A stretch of 64,000 nt of DNA from an uncultured Carboxylicivirga sp. (lineage in GTDB: Bacteria > Bacteroidota > Bacteroidia > Bacteroidales > Marinilabiliaceae): NCBI RefSeq assembly GCF_963674565.1, contig NZ_OY771430.1:4216001-4280000 (forward strand), given 5' to 3'. The translations under genes were made by a program, and so were the position numbers. How positions within the stretch are numbered: position 1 is the first letter of the stretch; the number at the start of each line of letters is the position of its first letter. Under the pieces are notes generated by a model. That model did not search any database and was not told the DNA's origin. It worked only from the letters and a program-made list of their open reading frames with translations. This document shows positions 1-10,200 of the stretch, piece by piece.

Positions 1-1016
1 ATGGTCTTTCGGCATGGAAGCAGATTACTGATGCGAGAGTCTACCCTCCCGTTGACGGTCGCTTTGAAGATCCGTTGATTTGGAAAACCAACGTGCAATA
101 TCATCTGATAGTGAACGATTGGTTAGGACGTATTGCCTGGTATCTGCGATCGAAAGATGGTATTCATTGGAAAGTTGATTCGGGTGAAGCTTATTTGCCG
201 GGTATTGCACGTTATGCTGATGGAACCAAGGAGGACTGGTTCAAATACGAACGCATCAAAGTTATGCAGGACGAATATGGTAGAGCAACGCAAGCCAATT
301 TTGCAGTGATTGATACGTTAAAGCATATGGATCTCCCTAATGATAATCACAGCTCCAAGCTTATCACTATTCCTTTAACGGTTGGCAAATTAGTAACGGT
401 TCAAAATAAAAAACCAATTACAACAAAAACAAAAGAAATCAAACTGTTGATTCAGGCTGAAAAAGGATTTGATCCAAATACTGATATCGACCTTGAATCG
501 GTGCGTTTTGGTGCTCCTGAAGTGATTGATATTGGCATGGGTTGTAAACTCAAAAACATTAAGCCTTTTAATGGTGGTGCCATCCTTACATTTGATGGTC
601 AGGGTAATGGCTTTACTAATGATAACTTTGCAGGAAAACTATTAGGTAAAGACAAACAAGGAAAGCTATTATTCGGATACAGCAGACTACCCGGTGTTGA
701 ATACATAGAGGCTGCTTTATCGGCACGTAAACCAGTTTACAGCGATTCAGGTATGAGTATTGATATAGAAAATTTCGGACAGGTAAACTCAGCTAAAGCG
801 TCTGTTAAAGTATTTTTATCCAATGACAAAGAGATGATTGAAGTTGTAACAGGAACCATTCCAACAATAAAACCCTACGAACGAAAAACCATTGAGCTGA
901 AAATAAAAAGCAAGCAAAAAGAAGATGATCAATTCAGATATCTGGTAATAATCAATAAGGATAAAAAGAATGAAGTGACATTTAATACAAAGTCCGCATT
1001 AGGTAGATCTGAGTAA
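1..1016 (+). CDS. Glycosidase-like protein, C-terminal part (5' end outside window)
   Basis: The reading frame is open from the first bases of the window, so the N-terminus lies upstream and only about 337 residues are visible. The early part (DGRFEDPLIWK, then DGIHWK and DWFKYERIKV) resembles the last blades of five-bladed beta-propeller glycosidase-like proteins common in Bacteroidota (GH43/GH117-type fold). The C-terminal half is beta-rich, with no motif I can name, and ends in a lysine-rich stretch. Substrate and activity cannot be read from this fragment because the catalytic acidic residues would sit upstream. The family call is inferred from remembered similarity. The gene is certainly real and truncated by the window edge. 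Confidence 0.75.
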   Translation, partial: GLSAWKQITDARVYPPVDGRFEDPLIWKTNVQYHLIVNDWLGRIAWYLRSKDGIHWKVDSGEAYLPGIARYADGTKEDWFKYERIKVMQDEYGRATQANFAVIDTLKHMDLPNDNHSSKLITIPLTVGKLVTVQNKKPITTKTKEIKLLIQAEKGFDPNTDIDLESVRFGAPEVIDIGMGCKLKNIKPFNGGAILTFDGQGNGFTNDNFAGKLLGKDKQGKLLFGYSRLPGVEYIEAALSARKPVYSDSGMSIDIENFGQVNSAKASVKVFLSNDKEMIEVVTGTIPTIKPYERKTIELKIKSKQKEDDQFRYLVIINKDKKNEVTFNTKSALGRSE

Positions 1017-1141
1017 TTTACGCAATAACAATTCTCTTAATGATTATTTAAGCCAATTGACTTAACTTGTTTGGAAAGTAAAAATATGTTAGATAGATTT
1101 ATACTGATTAATCAACAATAAACCTATCACTCATACAAAAA

Positions 1142-1582
1142 ATGAACCCCATTAAATTCTTCAATAAGCAGCAAAAGCTTGCTATTCAAAACGCTATTCA
1201 TGAATCTGAATGCAAAACCAGTGGTGAGATAAGAGTTCATATTGAAAATCATTGTGAAACAGAATTAATTAACCGAGCTACGGAAGTGTTTCATGTACTT
1301 CAAATGCATGAAACGGAACGAAGAAACGGAGTGTTAATCTATCTTGCTTTAGATGATAAGAAAGTAGCCATAATAGGCGACCAGGGAATTAATGAAGTTA
1401 CACCGGAAGATTATTGGCAAAATGAAGTAGCTGATATTCTTAATCATTTTACAAAAGGAGAGTTTGATATCGGAATAATTCAGGCCATACAAAAAATTGG
1501 CGATAAATTAATTGAATTCTTTCCTATTGAAAAAAACGACATAAACGAATTATCCGATGAAATTTCATTCTATAACAACTAA
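1142..1582 (+). CDS. TPM domain protein (short, cytoplasmic)
   Basis: A 146-residue protein made almost entirely of a TPM domain. The opening FFNKQQKLAIQNAIHESECK and the core SGEIRVHIE and VLIYLALDDKKVAIIGDQGI are typical of the short TPM proteins found beside LemA and YgcG-like genes. There is no signal peptide or membrane segment, so it is probably cytoplasmic. The 3' end overlaps the next gene by 26 bases in another frame, which implies translational coupling. The usual partner lemA is not present upstream, where an unrelated glycosidase-like gene ends instead. TPM domains have been linked to photosystem II repair phosphatases in plants; the bacterial role is unknown. Confidence 0.85.
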   Translation: MNPIKFFNKQQKLAIQNAIHESECKTSGEIRVHIENHCETELINRATEVFHVLQMHETERRNGVLIYLALDDKKVAIIGDQGINEVTPEDYWQNEVADILNHFTKGEFDIGIIQAIQKIGDKLIEFFPIEKNDINELSDEISFYNN

Positions 1583-2837
1583 GTATATCCTTTCTTGTCT
1601 TTTATTATTTTCTATTAGTAATCTTTATGCCAATTCCATTTTTGACAGACCAACTCCTGACCATTTTATAAACGATTATGCCAATTTACTTCAGGAAGAT
1701 CAAATTGAATTGTTAGAAAAGAAAGTAAAGGAAATTGAGTATTCAGGTTCAATGCAAATTGCTATTGTAACAGTTAAAAATCTGGAAGGATTAAAACCTT
1801 CGGTGTTTACTCATCGGCTTGCCAATCAGTGGGGTGTTGGTCAGAAATACAAAGACAATGGCATTTTAATAATGATAAAACCCAAATATCCCAATGAAAA
1901 AGGTGAAGTATATATTGCGGTTGGCACAGGACTGGAAAATGTTGTTGCCAATAATGATGCTCAGCAAATAATCAACTCTGATCTATTACCTCACTTAAAG
2001 CAAAATGAATTCTATGAAGGTCTTGATAAGGCCATTGATTCTATCGCTTCTTACTCTTTGCAAAGTAAAAACAAAGATTTTATTGAAAGACTCTTTACCA
2101 AAGAAGTGATATATATCCTTGCTTTAATTCTGTTAATGCTTCCAATTTTTTATTTGTTCTATCTTAAAAATCGTCAGGTTTCGGATAAGTATTCTCATTT
2201 CTATGTTAAAGAGGCCTTTGATGAGAAGAATTTGATTGATCAGGTCGAGTTAATGGAGCAACGTTTCAATAAGAAATATTCTAAATTCAAGGCGTTAATC
2301 AAACGATATAACTCCATTTCGAAAGGCAATCTCTTCAAATACTCCGATAAGATCGATAACCAAATGTTTTGCTATTTATTAAATGGCCGTAGCAGGTACA
2401 AACTATTCTGGGAAATGATCGATCCGTTTTTTCTCATAATTCTTTCATATTTGCTGTTACTAGTGCTCTTAATAACAGGTGTTGGTTATATTTATTATGG
2501 TATAATTGGCATGCTTATAGCTTGCCTGGTTTCCTCTACGGTTGTTTATTTTATGATTAGCTTTTTAATTTCGTTTACAGAATTTCTTCAATTCTCATTA
2601 AGAAAAAACAAAAAGTATCTGGGAGGAGTAAACGTTTCGTTATTTGCTTTAAACGCACTTTTAAAATTAGATATTAATAAATCATACGATTCTTCTACTG
2701 GCACTTACACTTACTCTCCACATATTGTTTTCTACGCCGCTGCTTCAGGAAGTGGTTTTGGCGGAGGCTTTGGCGGTTTTGGTGGTGGTTTCGGCGGTGG
2801 TGGTTTTAGTGGTGGTGGTGCAGGAGGTAGTTGGTAA
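1557..2837 (+). CDS. YgcG-type TPM domain membrane protein with glycine-rich tail
   Basis: A 426-residue protein with an N-terminal signal sequence (about residues 8-26), a periplasmic TPM domain (about 35-170: INDYANLLQEDQ, then QIAIVTVKNLEG), one membrane segment near 184-202 and a pair of hydrophobic helices near 285-340. It ends in an extreme glycine/phenylalanine repeat (GFGGGFGG and similar) closing with GGSW, the hallmark of YgcG-like proteins. It starts inside the end of the preceding TPM gene. Known family architecture is signal-TPM-TM-Gly-rich tail; function is not established. The low-complexity tail (about 2748-2834) is the main compositional oddity. Confidence 0.9.
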   Translation: MKFHSITTKYILSCLLLFSISNLYANSIFDRPTPDHFINDYANLLQEDQIELLEKKVKEIEYSGSMQIAIVTVKNLEGLKPSVFTHRLANQWGVGQKYKDNGILIMIKPKYPNEKGEVYIAVGTGLENVVANNDAQQIINSDLLPHLKQNEFYEGLDKAIDSIASYSLQSKNKDFIERLFTKEVIYILALILLMLPIFYLFYLKNRQVSDKYSHFYVKEAFDEKNLIDQVELMEQRFNKKYSKFKALIKRYNSISKGNLFKYSDKIDNQMFCYLLNGRSRYKLFWEMIDPFFLIILSYLLLLVLLITGVGYIYYGIIGMLIACLVSSTVVYFMISFLISFTEFLQFSLRKNKKYLGGVNVSLFALNALLKLDINKSYDSSTGTYTYSPHIVFYAAASGSGFGGGFGGFGGGFGGGGFSGGGAGGSW

Positions 2838-2867
2838 AGAATAAATTAACTTCACTCTGATTATTTT

Positions 2868-3746
2868 ATGAATCTTCAACCCATAAAAACCTTACTAATT
2901 CTATTCATAATATGCATTAATGCAACGATTAATGCTCAGGATTATGCTAAAATTGATAGTGCCATTTTGCAGTATTCTGATCAAAAGTCATCGATGGATG
3001 ATTTAGTCTATTTTATTAAAAATAATTTCGAAACAGACATTGAAAAATCAAGAGCAATATTTACCTGGATCGCTCATCACATAAGCTATGATGTTAAAAA
3101 ATATCACTCGTCAATAAAATCAACTAAAAAGAATAAAAGAAAGAAAATCAAACAAAAGAATATCTTTAAATACGAACAGAAAGTTGCACGAACAACTTAC
3201 AGAAAAAGAAGTGGCATATGTGGTGATTACTCTGTTTTGTATAAACACTTGTGTGATCTCACTGGTGTAGAATGCACTGTAATCAGCGGATATTCAAAAA
3301 CCGAACGCAAAAATATTGGTAGTAAAACCGGGGGGAAACATGCATGGAATGCTGTATACATTAATCATCAATGGCAATTACTAGATGTGACTTGGGCGGC
3401 GGGATATCTTTCTAACGATACCTTTCATCAACAATTCAATGATTTTTATTTCTTCACCAAGCCGGATCTATTCTTTTTTAACCATTTTCCACGGAAAACA
3501 GAATGGGTGTTAACTGATAAAACGCGCGAAGATTTTAAAAATCTTCCATTAATAAAATCCTACTTCTTATGGAGTTTGATTGATGTTGATCAACCATCAA
3601 ATGGTACCATAAAAGTTGAGGACAATAAAATTACTATCCATCTTAAGAATACGGAGTTTTTTGACAACATCACATATACATTTATTAATCAAGGCTATGG
3701 AGAAATAATTAAGAAGAAGGCAAGTGATGACAGTTGTCGGTTCTAA
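2868..3746 (+). CDS. Secreted transglutaminase-like (papain-fold) protein
   Basis: 292 residues with a signal peptide (residues 1-23, ending near INAQD). The transglutaminase core shows the expected triad: Cys118 in RSGICGDYS, His158 in GGKHAWNAV and Asp173 in WQLLDVTWA. The upstream stretch SRAIFTWIAHHISYD is also characteristic of the family. In bacteria such proteins usually act as cysteine proteases or peptidoglycan/protein-modifying enzymes rather than cross-linkers; the substrate here is unknown. It lies 30 bases after the TPM pair in the same direction and may be co-transcribed. A lysine-rich insert (about residues 85-100) precedes the catalytic cysteine. Confidence 0.88.
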   Translation: MNLQPIKTLLILFIICINATINAQDYAKIDSAILQYSDQKSSMDDLVYFIKNNFETDIEKSRAIFTWIAHHISYDVKKYHSSIKSTKKNKRKKIKQKNIFKYEQKVARTTYRKRSGICGDYSVLYKHLCDLTGVECTVISGYSKTERKNIGSKTGGKHAWNAVYINHQWQLLDVTWAAGYLSNDTFHQQFNDFYFFTKPDLFFFNHFPRKTEWVLTDKTREDFKNLPLIKSYFLWSLIDVDQPSNGTIKVEDNKITIHLKNTEFFDNITYTFINQGYGEIIKKKASDDSCRF

Positions 3747-3997
3747 ATCGATTATCGGTCAAAGAGAAAAGACTTTCTTAATATTTATATCAACTCGCAA
3801 TTGTTGGCAACCTATAAAATAAAGATACGATAAACTAACTGGTAGCAATTTGATATAGTAATACATATGAAATTCAAATTATATCCTACTTAAAAATACG
3901 TGCACTCTGACATCTGTCCAAGGAAATAATTCTAACACTGCTATAAGTTACCTCAATAATTTTCAGTAATTTAGACAAAATCATATAACTGAATCCA

Positions 3998-5500
3998 ATG
4001 AAATCAGCTGTTTTGTTTGTAATACTAAGTCTCTTAGTAAATCCCGTCGTTATGCTTGCTCAAAATAAAATCGGTCTATTCGATAATCATACAGATATTG
4101 GCATTGATAAAAACAAAGGAATAGCTCAATACAGAGCTGATAAACAGTTGTATATAATTGCTGGCTCTGGTGAAAACATGTGGTCAACAAACGATCATTT
4201 TCAATATTTATGGACCACCTTGCAAGGAGATTTTATCCTTCGTGCCGAAGTGAACTTTTTAGGAGATGGAGTTGATCCCCATCGCAAAACAGGTTGGTCG
4301 GTCCGCAATAACCTCAATAGTAATTCTGCACATGTAAGCGCTACTGTTCATGGCGACGGACTCACCTCGTTACAATACCGTCGAGCAGTAGGAAATGACA
4401 CTGAAGAAGTACAATCACCGGATGAGGCACCGAATGTTATTCAACTCGAACGACGAGGCAATCTGTTCATCATGTCAACGGCACGTTTTGGAGAAGAATT
4501 TACTACCGTTCAAATAGAAGAGCTGGAACTTGATAAAGAGGTTTATGTTGGCTTGTTTATGTGTTCACATAATACCGAAGTTATTGAAGCAGCTTCGTAT
4601 CGTAATGTGCGAATTATAAAGCCAGCTCCCGAAAATATTACCGCCTACAGTGAATACATCGGAAGTAATCTTGAACTTTTGAATATTGAAACCGGTTTAA
4701 GGCAGACCCTATATTATTCAGCTCACTCGATTCAGGCACCAAACTGGACTCCCGACGGTGAAAAACTGATATACAATTCAAAAGGCTTGCTGTTTACTTA
4801 TGATCTTGAAGATAATTTGATTGAACCATTGAATACTGGTTTTGCCAACAATAATAACAACGATCATGTATTGACCTTCGACGGTGAATTACTTGGCATC
4901 AGCCATCATAATAATGATGACGGATGGGCTTCCAGCATTTATTATCTGCCGGCGAAAGGCGATTCAGTTCCAGTAAAGGTAACGAAAGAAGGAGTTGGAG
5001 CATCGTATCTGCACGGTTGGTCGCCGGATAAGAAATCCATGATTTTTACCGGTGATCGCAATCGTCAGTACGACATATACTCAGTAAACGTAAGAACAGG
5101 AAAGGAAAAACAATTAACCAATCAAAAAACACTGGATGATGGTTCAGAATTCAGTCCGGATGGTAAATATATCTTCTTTAATTCAGCCCGTACAGGTAAA
5201 ATGAAGCTGTGGCGAATGGACACAGACGGAAATAATAAGGTGCAGCTAACACACGATGATTACAACGACTGGTTTCTACATGTCAGTCCCGATATGAAAT
5301 GGATTGTATTTATTTCCTTCCCGAAAGACATTGATCCCGGCGATCATCCGTTTTACAAACATTGCCTGATCCGTTTAATGCCTTATGAAGGAGGCACTCC
5401 AAAAGTCATTGCTTACATTTATGGAGGTCAGGGAACCATGAATGTACCTTCATGGTCGCCCGACAGTAAAAAGATAGCATTTGTAACAAATAGTCAATAA
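3998..5500 (+). CDS. Secreted PD40 beta-propeller (TolB-like) protein
   Basis: 500 residues with a signal peptide (about 1-21, cut after MLAQ). The first half (about 40-205) is a concanavalin-like beta-sandwich of the DUF1349 kind (WSVRNNLNSNSAHVSATVHG). The second half is a WD40-like PD40 propeller with repeats such as APNWTPDGEKLIYNS, GWSPDKKSMIFTGD, EFSPDGKYIFFNS, HVSPDMKWIVFIS and SWSPDSKKIAFVT. Such proteins are often annotated TolB-like, but there is no Pal/Tol context here. It is probably periplasmic or outer-membrane associated, with a binding or carbohydrate-related role that is inference only. A 251-base gap upstream suggests its own promoter. Confidence 0.88.
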   Translation: MKSAVLFVILSLLVNPVVMLAQNKIGLFDNHTDIGIDKNKGIAQYRADKQLYIIAGSGENMWSTNDHFQYLWTTLQGDFILRAEVNFLGDGVDPHRKTGWSVRNNLNSNSAHVSATVHGDGLTSLQYRRAVGNDTEEVQSPDEAPNVIQLERRGNLFIMSTARFGEEFTTVQIEELELDKEVYVGLFMCSHNTEVIEAASYRNVRIIKPAPENITAYSEYIGSNLELLNIETGLRQTLYYSAHSIQAPNWTPDGEKLIYNSKGLLFTYDLEDNLIEPLNTGFANNNNNDHVLTFDGELLGISHHNNDDGWASSIYYLPAKGDSVPVKVTKEGVGASYLHGWSPDKKSMIFTGDRNRQYDIYSVNVRTGKEKQLTNQKTLDDGSEFSPDGKYIFFNSARTGKMKLWRMDTDGNNKVQLTHDDYNDWFLHVSPDMKWIVFISFPKDIDPGDHPFYKHCLIRLMPYEGGTPKVIAYIYGGQGTMNVPSWSPDSKKIAFVTNSQ

Positions 5501-5653
5501 GATAGAAAACGTTGTTATAATCACTAATTACTTGTAATCAAAGGAAAAAATAGCTATTAAAAATATCGACTGGATTTACTAAATTAGTTGTATTGCTTCA
5601 ATTGCCGATATATTACAGAAGCACTTATAACCTGTATACAAAATGTATTCCGT

Positions 5654-7036
5654 ATGAGACTCCTTCAGTTATCGAATTTAAAAGCTGATGCACTTCAAAA
5701 TGAAGAACTGGATTATGAATACAAAAAAGAGTTGCATCAATCCATATTAAGGTACAACAGGATTCTTATACCATTTATGTATCTGGTATTTATCTTTTAT
5801 ATCATTGGTGATTTTTATATTTGGAATGTACCCCAATTTGCAGTACTGAGGCTTCCGGGAATCTTAACATGTACCTTAATTCTTATTGTTACCATATCGA
5901 AACTTAGAAACAATATTCAGTTGGTTGTTTCAATCAATAACATTCACTGTATTGGTCTATTATTAATGGGATTTGGACTGGTCGTAGTGGGTCCGAACTA
6001 CAATTTTAAAGGTATTATTTCTTGTATCTTATTTATAATTGCCTCACATTTCTTTATTAAAGGATACAGATCTATTTTATTGTTTGGTACAGTGGGTGCG
6101 ATACTGGCAGTTGTCACCCTTATTTATTCAATGTTACACTTCGACACTTATCACTTTGCCGAAGTGGCAGGTCTCGTGACTGTTTTTATTGGGATTATCA
6201 TCTTAAGCATTTCGAATGAAAACAAACGATTTAACGAATTCTACTTACAAAGAAATTTAGTTATTGAGAAAGATAAAACCCAGAAACAGAATAAGCGACT
6301 TAATGAAATTAACCAACAATTAGACGTTGCTTTGAAGAGATTGGAAGAAACAGATCAATCAAAAAACAAGTTCTTTTCTATTATTGCTCACGATTTAAGA
6401 AGCCCGTTTTCAAGTGTTGTCAGCTTAATGGAAGAACTAAAGATAAACCTCAACGATTACAACAAACAAGATATTGAGTCAAGAATAAATATTATCGAAG
6501 AAGCTACAGTTTCTACATTGGCATATCTCAACAACCTGCTATATTGGGCTTCATCACAAATGAATGGAATTAGAATAGAAAAGCAACCTACAAAACTTAA
6601 AGATATAGTTGAACAAAGCATATCTCCATATCTAAATGCTGCATATTTAAAAAAAATCAATGTTAAACTTAATATTGATGATAACATAATTGTTTTGGTT
6701 GATCTAAAAACCATTGGTGTTGTCATTTCAAACCTGTTTAGCAATGCTATTAAGTACACTCCCAAAGGAGGATCTATTACAATCTCAGGTAAGGAAAACA
6801 ATTCAACAGCCAGTTTAGCTATTGAGGATAATGGAATTGGAATGGATGAAACACTTATTGAACAACTGTTTAAAATAGATCAGAATACGAGTAGAATAGG
6901 AACTGATAATGAGAAAGGTTCTGGTTTAGGATTACTACTATCGTCTGATTTTATAAAATACAATGACGGATCCATAACCATTAGAAGTAAAGAAAATGAA
7001 GGAAGTTGCTTTACTATCACATTGCCCAACAAATAA
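5654..7036 (+). CDS. Membrane sensor histidine kinase
   Basis: 460 residues from the chosen ATG. A further in-frame ATG lies 66 bases upstream, but the 22 residues it would add look non-coding. About six hydrophobic segments occupy residues 35-180 with no recognisable ligand domain. A coiled-coil linker follows (about 185-235), then the DHp box FFSIIAHDLRSPFSS with His246 as the phosphorylation site. The ATPase domain shows the N box (NLFSNAIKYTPKGG), G1 (DNGIGM) and G2 (GSGLGLLLS). No receiver domain is fused and no response-regulator gene is adjacent, so it is an orphan kinase; its partner and signal are unknown. The efflux genes follow after a 212-base gap. Confidence 0.92.
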   Translation: MRLLQLSNLKADALQNEELDYEYKKELHQSILRYNRILIPFMYLVFIFYIIGDFYIWNVPQFAVLRLPGILTCTLILIVTISKLRNNIQLVVSINNIHCIGLLLMGFGLVVVGPNYNFKGIISCILFIIASHFFIKGYRSILLFGTVGAILAVVTLIYSMLHFDTYHFAEVAGLVTVFIGIIILSISNENKRFNEFYLQRNLVIEKDKTQKQNKRLNEINQQLDVALKRLEETDQSKNKFFSIIAHDLRSPFSSVVSLMEELKINLNDYNKQDIESRINIIEEATVSTLAYLNNLLYWASSQMNGIRIEKQPTKLKDIVEQSISPYLNAAYLKKINVKLNIDDNIIVLVDLKTIGVVISNLFSNAIKYTPKGGSITISGKENNSTASLAIEDNGIGMDETLIEQLFKIDQNTSRIGTDNEKGSGLGLLLSSDFIKYNDGSITIRSKENEGSCFTITLPNK

Positions 7037-7248
7037 ATTAACAAAGAAACAGATATAGATTCTGACTGTAACAGAATAATCAAAACAATAGTGAATGACC
7101 ATTGTTATAAATCATTAAACCTATTGAAAAAATAGGCTTTACCGCGATTACCACTTGTATTACATAGATGTAAAAGGTTATAATGATAACTCATAAGCAC
7201 CTTAATCACCTGGCAATCTATTAATATAAATAACCTAAACCGTAAGAA

Positions 7249-10200
7249 ATGTTGGAAAAAATCATTGATTTCAGCGTTAAAAACAAACTTATTGTCATCC
7301 TTTTCACCCTTACTGTTGTTGGCTTTGGATTGTTTTCAGTTCTAAAAATTCCTGTAGGGACCGTACCTGATATTACAAATAATCAGGTTCAGATCATTAC
7401 TACTTCCGGAAATCTTTCAACACAGGAGATAGAGCAGTTTATTACAGCACCTGTTGAAATGGAAATGGCGAACCTGCCGGGTGTTGAAGAGATCCGTTCA
7501 GTTTCTAAATTTGGTATTTCATTGGTAACAGTTGTATTTGAAGATAAATTAGGCACTTATCTACCCCGCCAGTTGATTGCCGAGAAAATTAAAGTAGCAG
7601 CAACCAACATTCCGGAGGCATACGGAGCTCCTGATATGGGACCTATTTCAACCGGACTGGGCGAGATTTACCAATATATTCTGGATGTAAAACCCGGATA
7701 TGAAGATCGCTACTCTCCCATGGATCTGAGAACAATTCAGGACTGGATAGTAAAACGACGACTGTCGGGAATTAACGGTGTTGTTGAAGTGAACAGCTGG
7801 GGCGGATACCTTAAACAATATGAGGTAGCCATTAATCCATCGTTGTTGAAAAGTATGGATCTCACCTTGATGGAAGTCTTCAATGCTCTCGAATCCAATA
7901 ACAGCATCTCAGGTGGTGCATACATCGAAAAAACTAATCAAAGTTATTTTATACGTGGCGATGGCCAGGTAAAATCCATACCTGACATTGAAAAAATTGT
8001 GATCGCCAATAAAGGTGGTCATCCTGTTCTGATAAAAGATGTTGCAAAAGTTCATTTTGGCTATGCCAACCGCTTTGGTGCTATCACGGCCAATGGCAAA
8101 GGCGAAACTATACTGGGACAGATAATGATGCTGAAGAATGCCGATTCGAAAGAGGTGATTCAGGGAGTGCACAATCGTGTGGAAGAAATTCAGAGCGGTT
8201 TACCTGAAGGTGTATTTATTAATCCAATTCTTGAACGTGGCGAATTAATCGGTAAGACTTCAACAACTGTGGCCGAAAACCTTATTCTGGGAGCCATCAT
8301 TGTTCTATTCACTGTAATCCTTTTATTGGGTAACTGGCGATCAGCGTTGGTGATTGCTTCTATGATTCCTCTGGCACTTTTCTTCACCATATCGATGATG
8401 TACATCTTTGGAATAGATGCCAACCTGATGAGCCTGGGAGCTCTGGACTTTGGTATCATCATCGATGGAGCAGTTATCATTGTGGAATACATTGCTTTGA
8501 AGATGAATCTTCTGGGAACCAATCTATCAAATAGTGAGGAAAGACAAAAGCAAATGGATCAGATTGCCAATGAAGGGGCTTCGAAAATGATGAAATCAGC
8601 CATCTTCGGACAAATCATTATTCTTATTGTTTTTATTCCTATCCTGTCGCTTCAAGGTGTTGAAGGTAAGATGTTCCACCCAATGGCTCTGGCCTTCTCA
8701 TTTGCCATTATTGGAGCCATGATAATGGGATTAACCTGGTTACCGGTTGCCTCTTCCTTATTTCTGAAACCGGTGGATGAGAACAAGAAAACAATTTCAA
8801 AACGGTTGATGAAAAGGTTACATATAGCCTATGAGCCTTCTATACTTTGGGCTTGTCGAAACAAAAAGATTGTGTTGGGAATAGCTATTCTTTCATTGAT
8901 TGCAACTGGGGTTATTTTTACCCGAATTGGAGGTGAGTTTGTACCTACTCTGGATGAAGGAGACTTTGTGATTCAACCCGTTCTGAAGACAGGTACCTCT
9001 TTATCCAAAACGGTTGAAACCACCACCCGAATGGAGCAAATACTCATGAAAGAGTTTCCTGATGAAGTGGATCAGATTGTTTCGCGTATAGGAGCCGCTG
9101 AAGTACCAACCGACCCCATGTCGATGGAAGAGGTGGATATGATTATCAAACTTAATCCCAAAAGTGATTGGGTTGCTGCGGGTGATAAAGAAGAACTGGC
9201 TGAGAAATTCAAAGAAGCTCTATCTATCATTCCTGGAATAGAATATGAATTTACCCAACCCATTGAGATGCGTTTTAATGAACTTATTACCGGTGTACGA
9301 TCCGATATTGCCATTAAAATTTATGGAGAAGATCTGGATTACATCAACGAAAAAGCCAACGAGATAAAAAAACTGATTACCGATGTACCTGGCGCAGGTG
9401 ATATTATATTGGAAAAAACCACAGGTCTTCCACAAATTAAGGTTGATTATAAACGGGATAAGATAGCCTATTACGGTGTTGACATTGCTACCCTTAATGC
9501 CTATTTATCAACGGCCTTTGGCGGTCAGATTTCAGGTGTTGTTTTTGAGGGTGAAAAACGCTTTGATATGGTGGTTCGACTGCAAGACCAAAGTCGTACC
9601 GACATTGCTGATATTCGTCGTTTGATGGTTCCGGTCTCGTCCGGACAGCAGATACCTCTGGCAGAGCTTGCCGAAATTGAATATACCAAAGGTCCGGCCA
9701 AGATATCGCGCGAGAACACTCGCCGACGTGTAGTTGTGGCCGTGAATGTGCGTAACCGCGATTTACAATCGGTAATTGAAGATATTCAGGTTCTGATTGA
9801 TCAGAATATTAAATTAACTCCCGGCAATTACATCGAATACGGAGGACAGTTTGAAAACCTTCAAAATGCTACCAACCGTTTGATGCTGGCAGTTCCAGTA
9901 TCACTCCTGCTGATTTTTATTTTCCTGCATTTTGCTTTCAAATCATTGAAAGATGCGATAATGATTTTTACGGCTATTCCTTTGGCAACTGTAGGTGGAG
10001 TTTTCTTGCTATGGCTTCGAGGAATGCCTTTTAGTGTTTCGGCAGGTGTTGGTTTTATTGCCTTATTTGGTATTGCAGTGTTAAACGGAATAGTTCTAAT
10101 CGAACATCTGAAAGAGCTTCTGCATGAGAATGGTGGTAACATCAAGAATATTATTGTCAGAGGTACAAAAGACAGGTTGCGGCCTGTTTTATTAACCGCC

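Noticed and set aside
2748..2834. GGT/GGC-rich tract that looks like a DNA repeat
   Set aside because: It encodes the glycine-rich tail typical of YgcG-type TPM proteins and is not an independent repeat element.
7121..7137. Short hairpin CCTATT/AATAGG after the histidine kinase gene
   Set aside because: The six-base AT-rich stem lacks a T run, so it was not called as a terminator.
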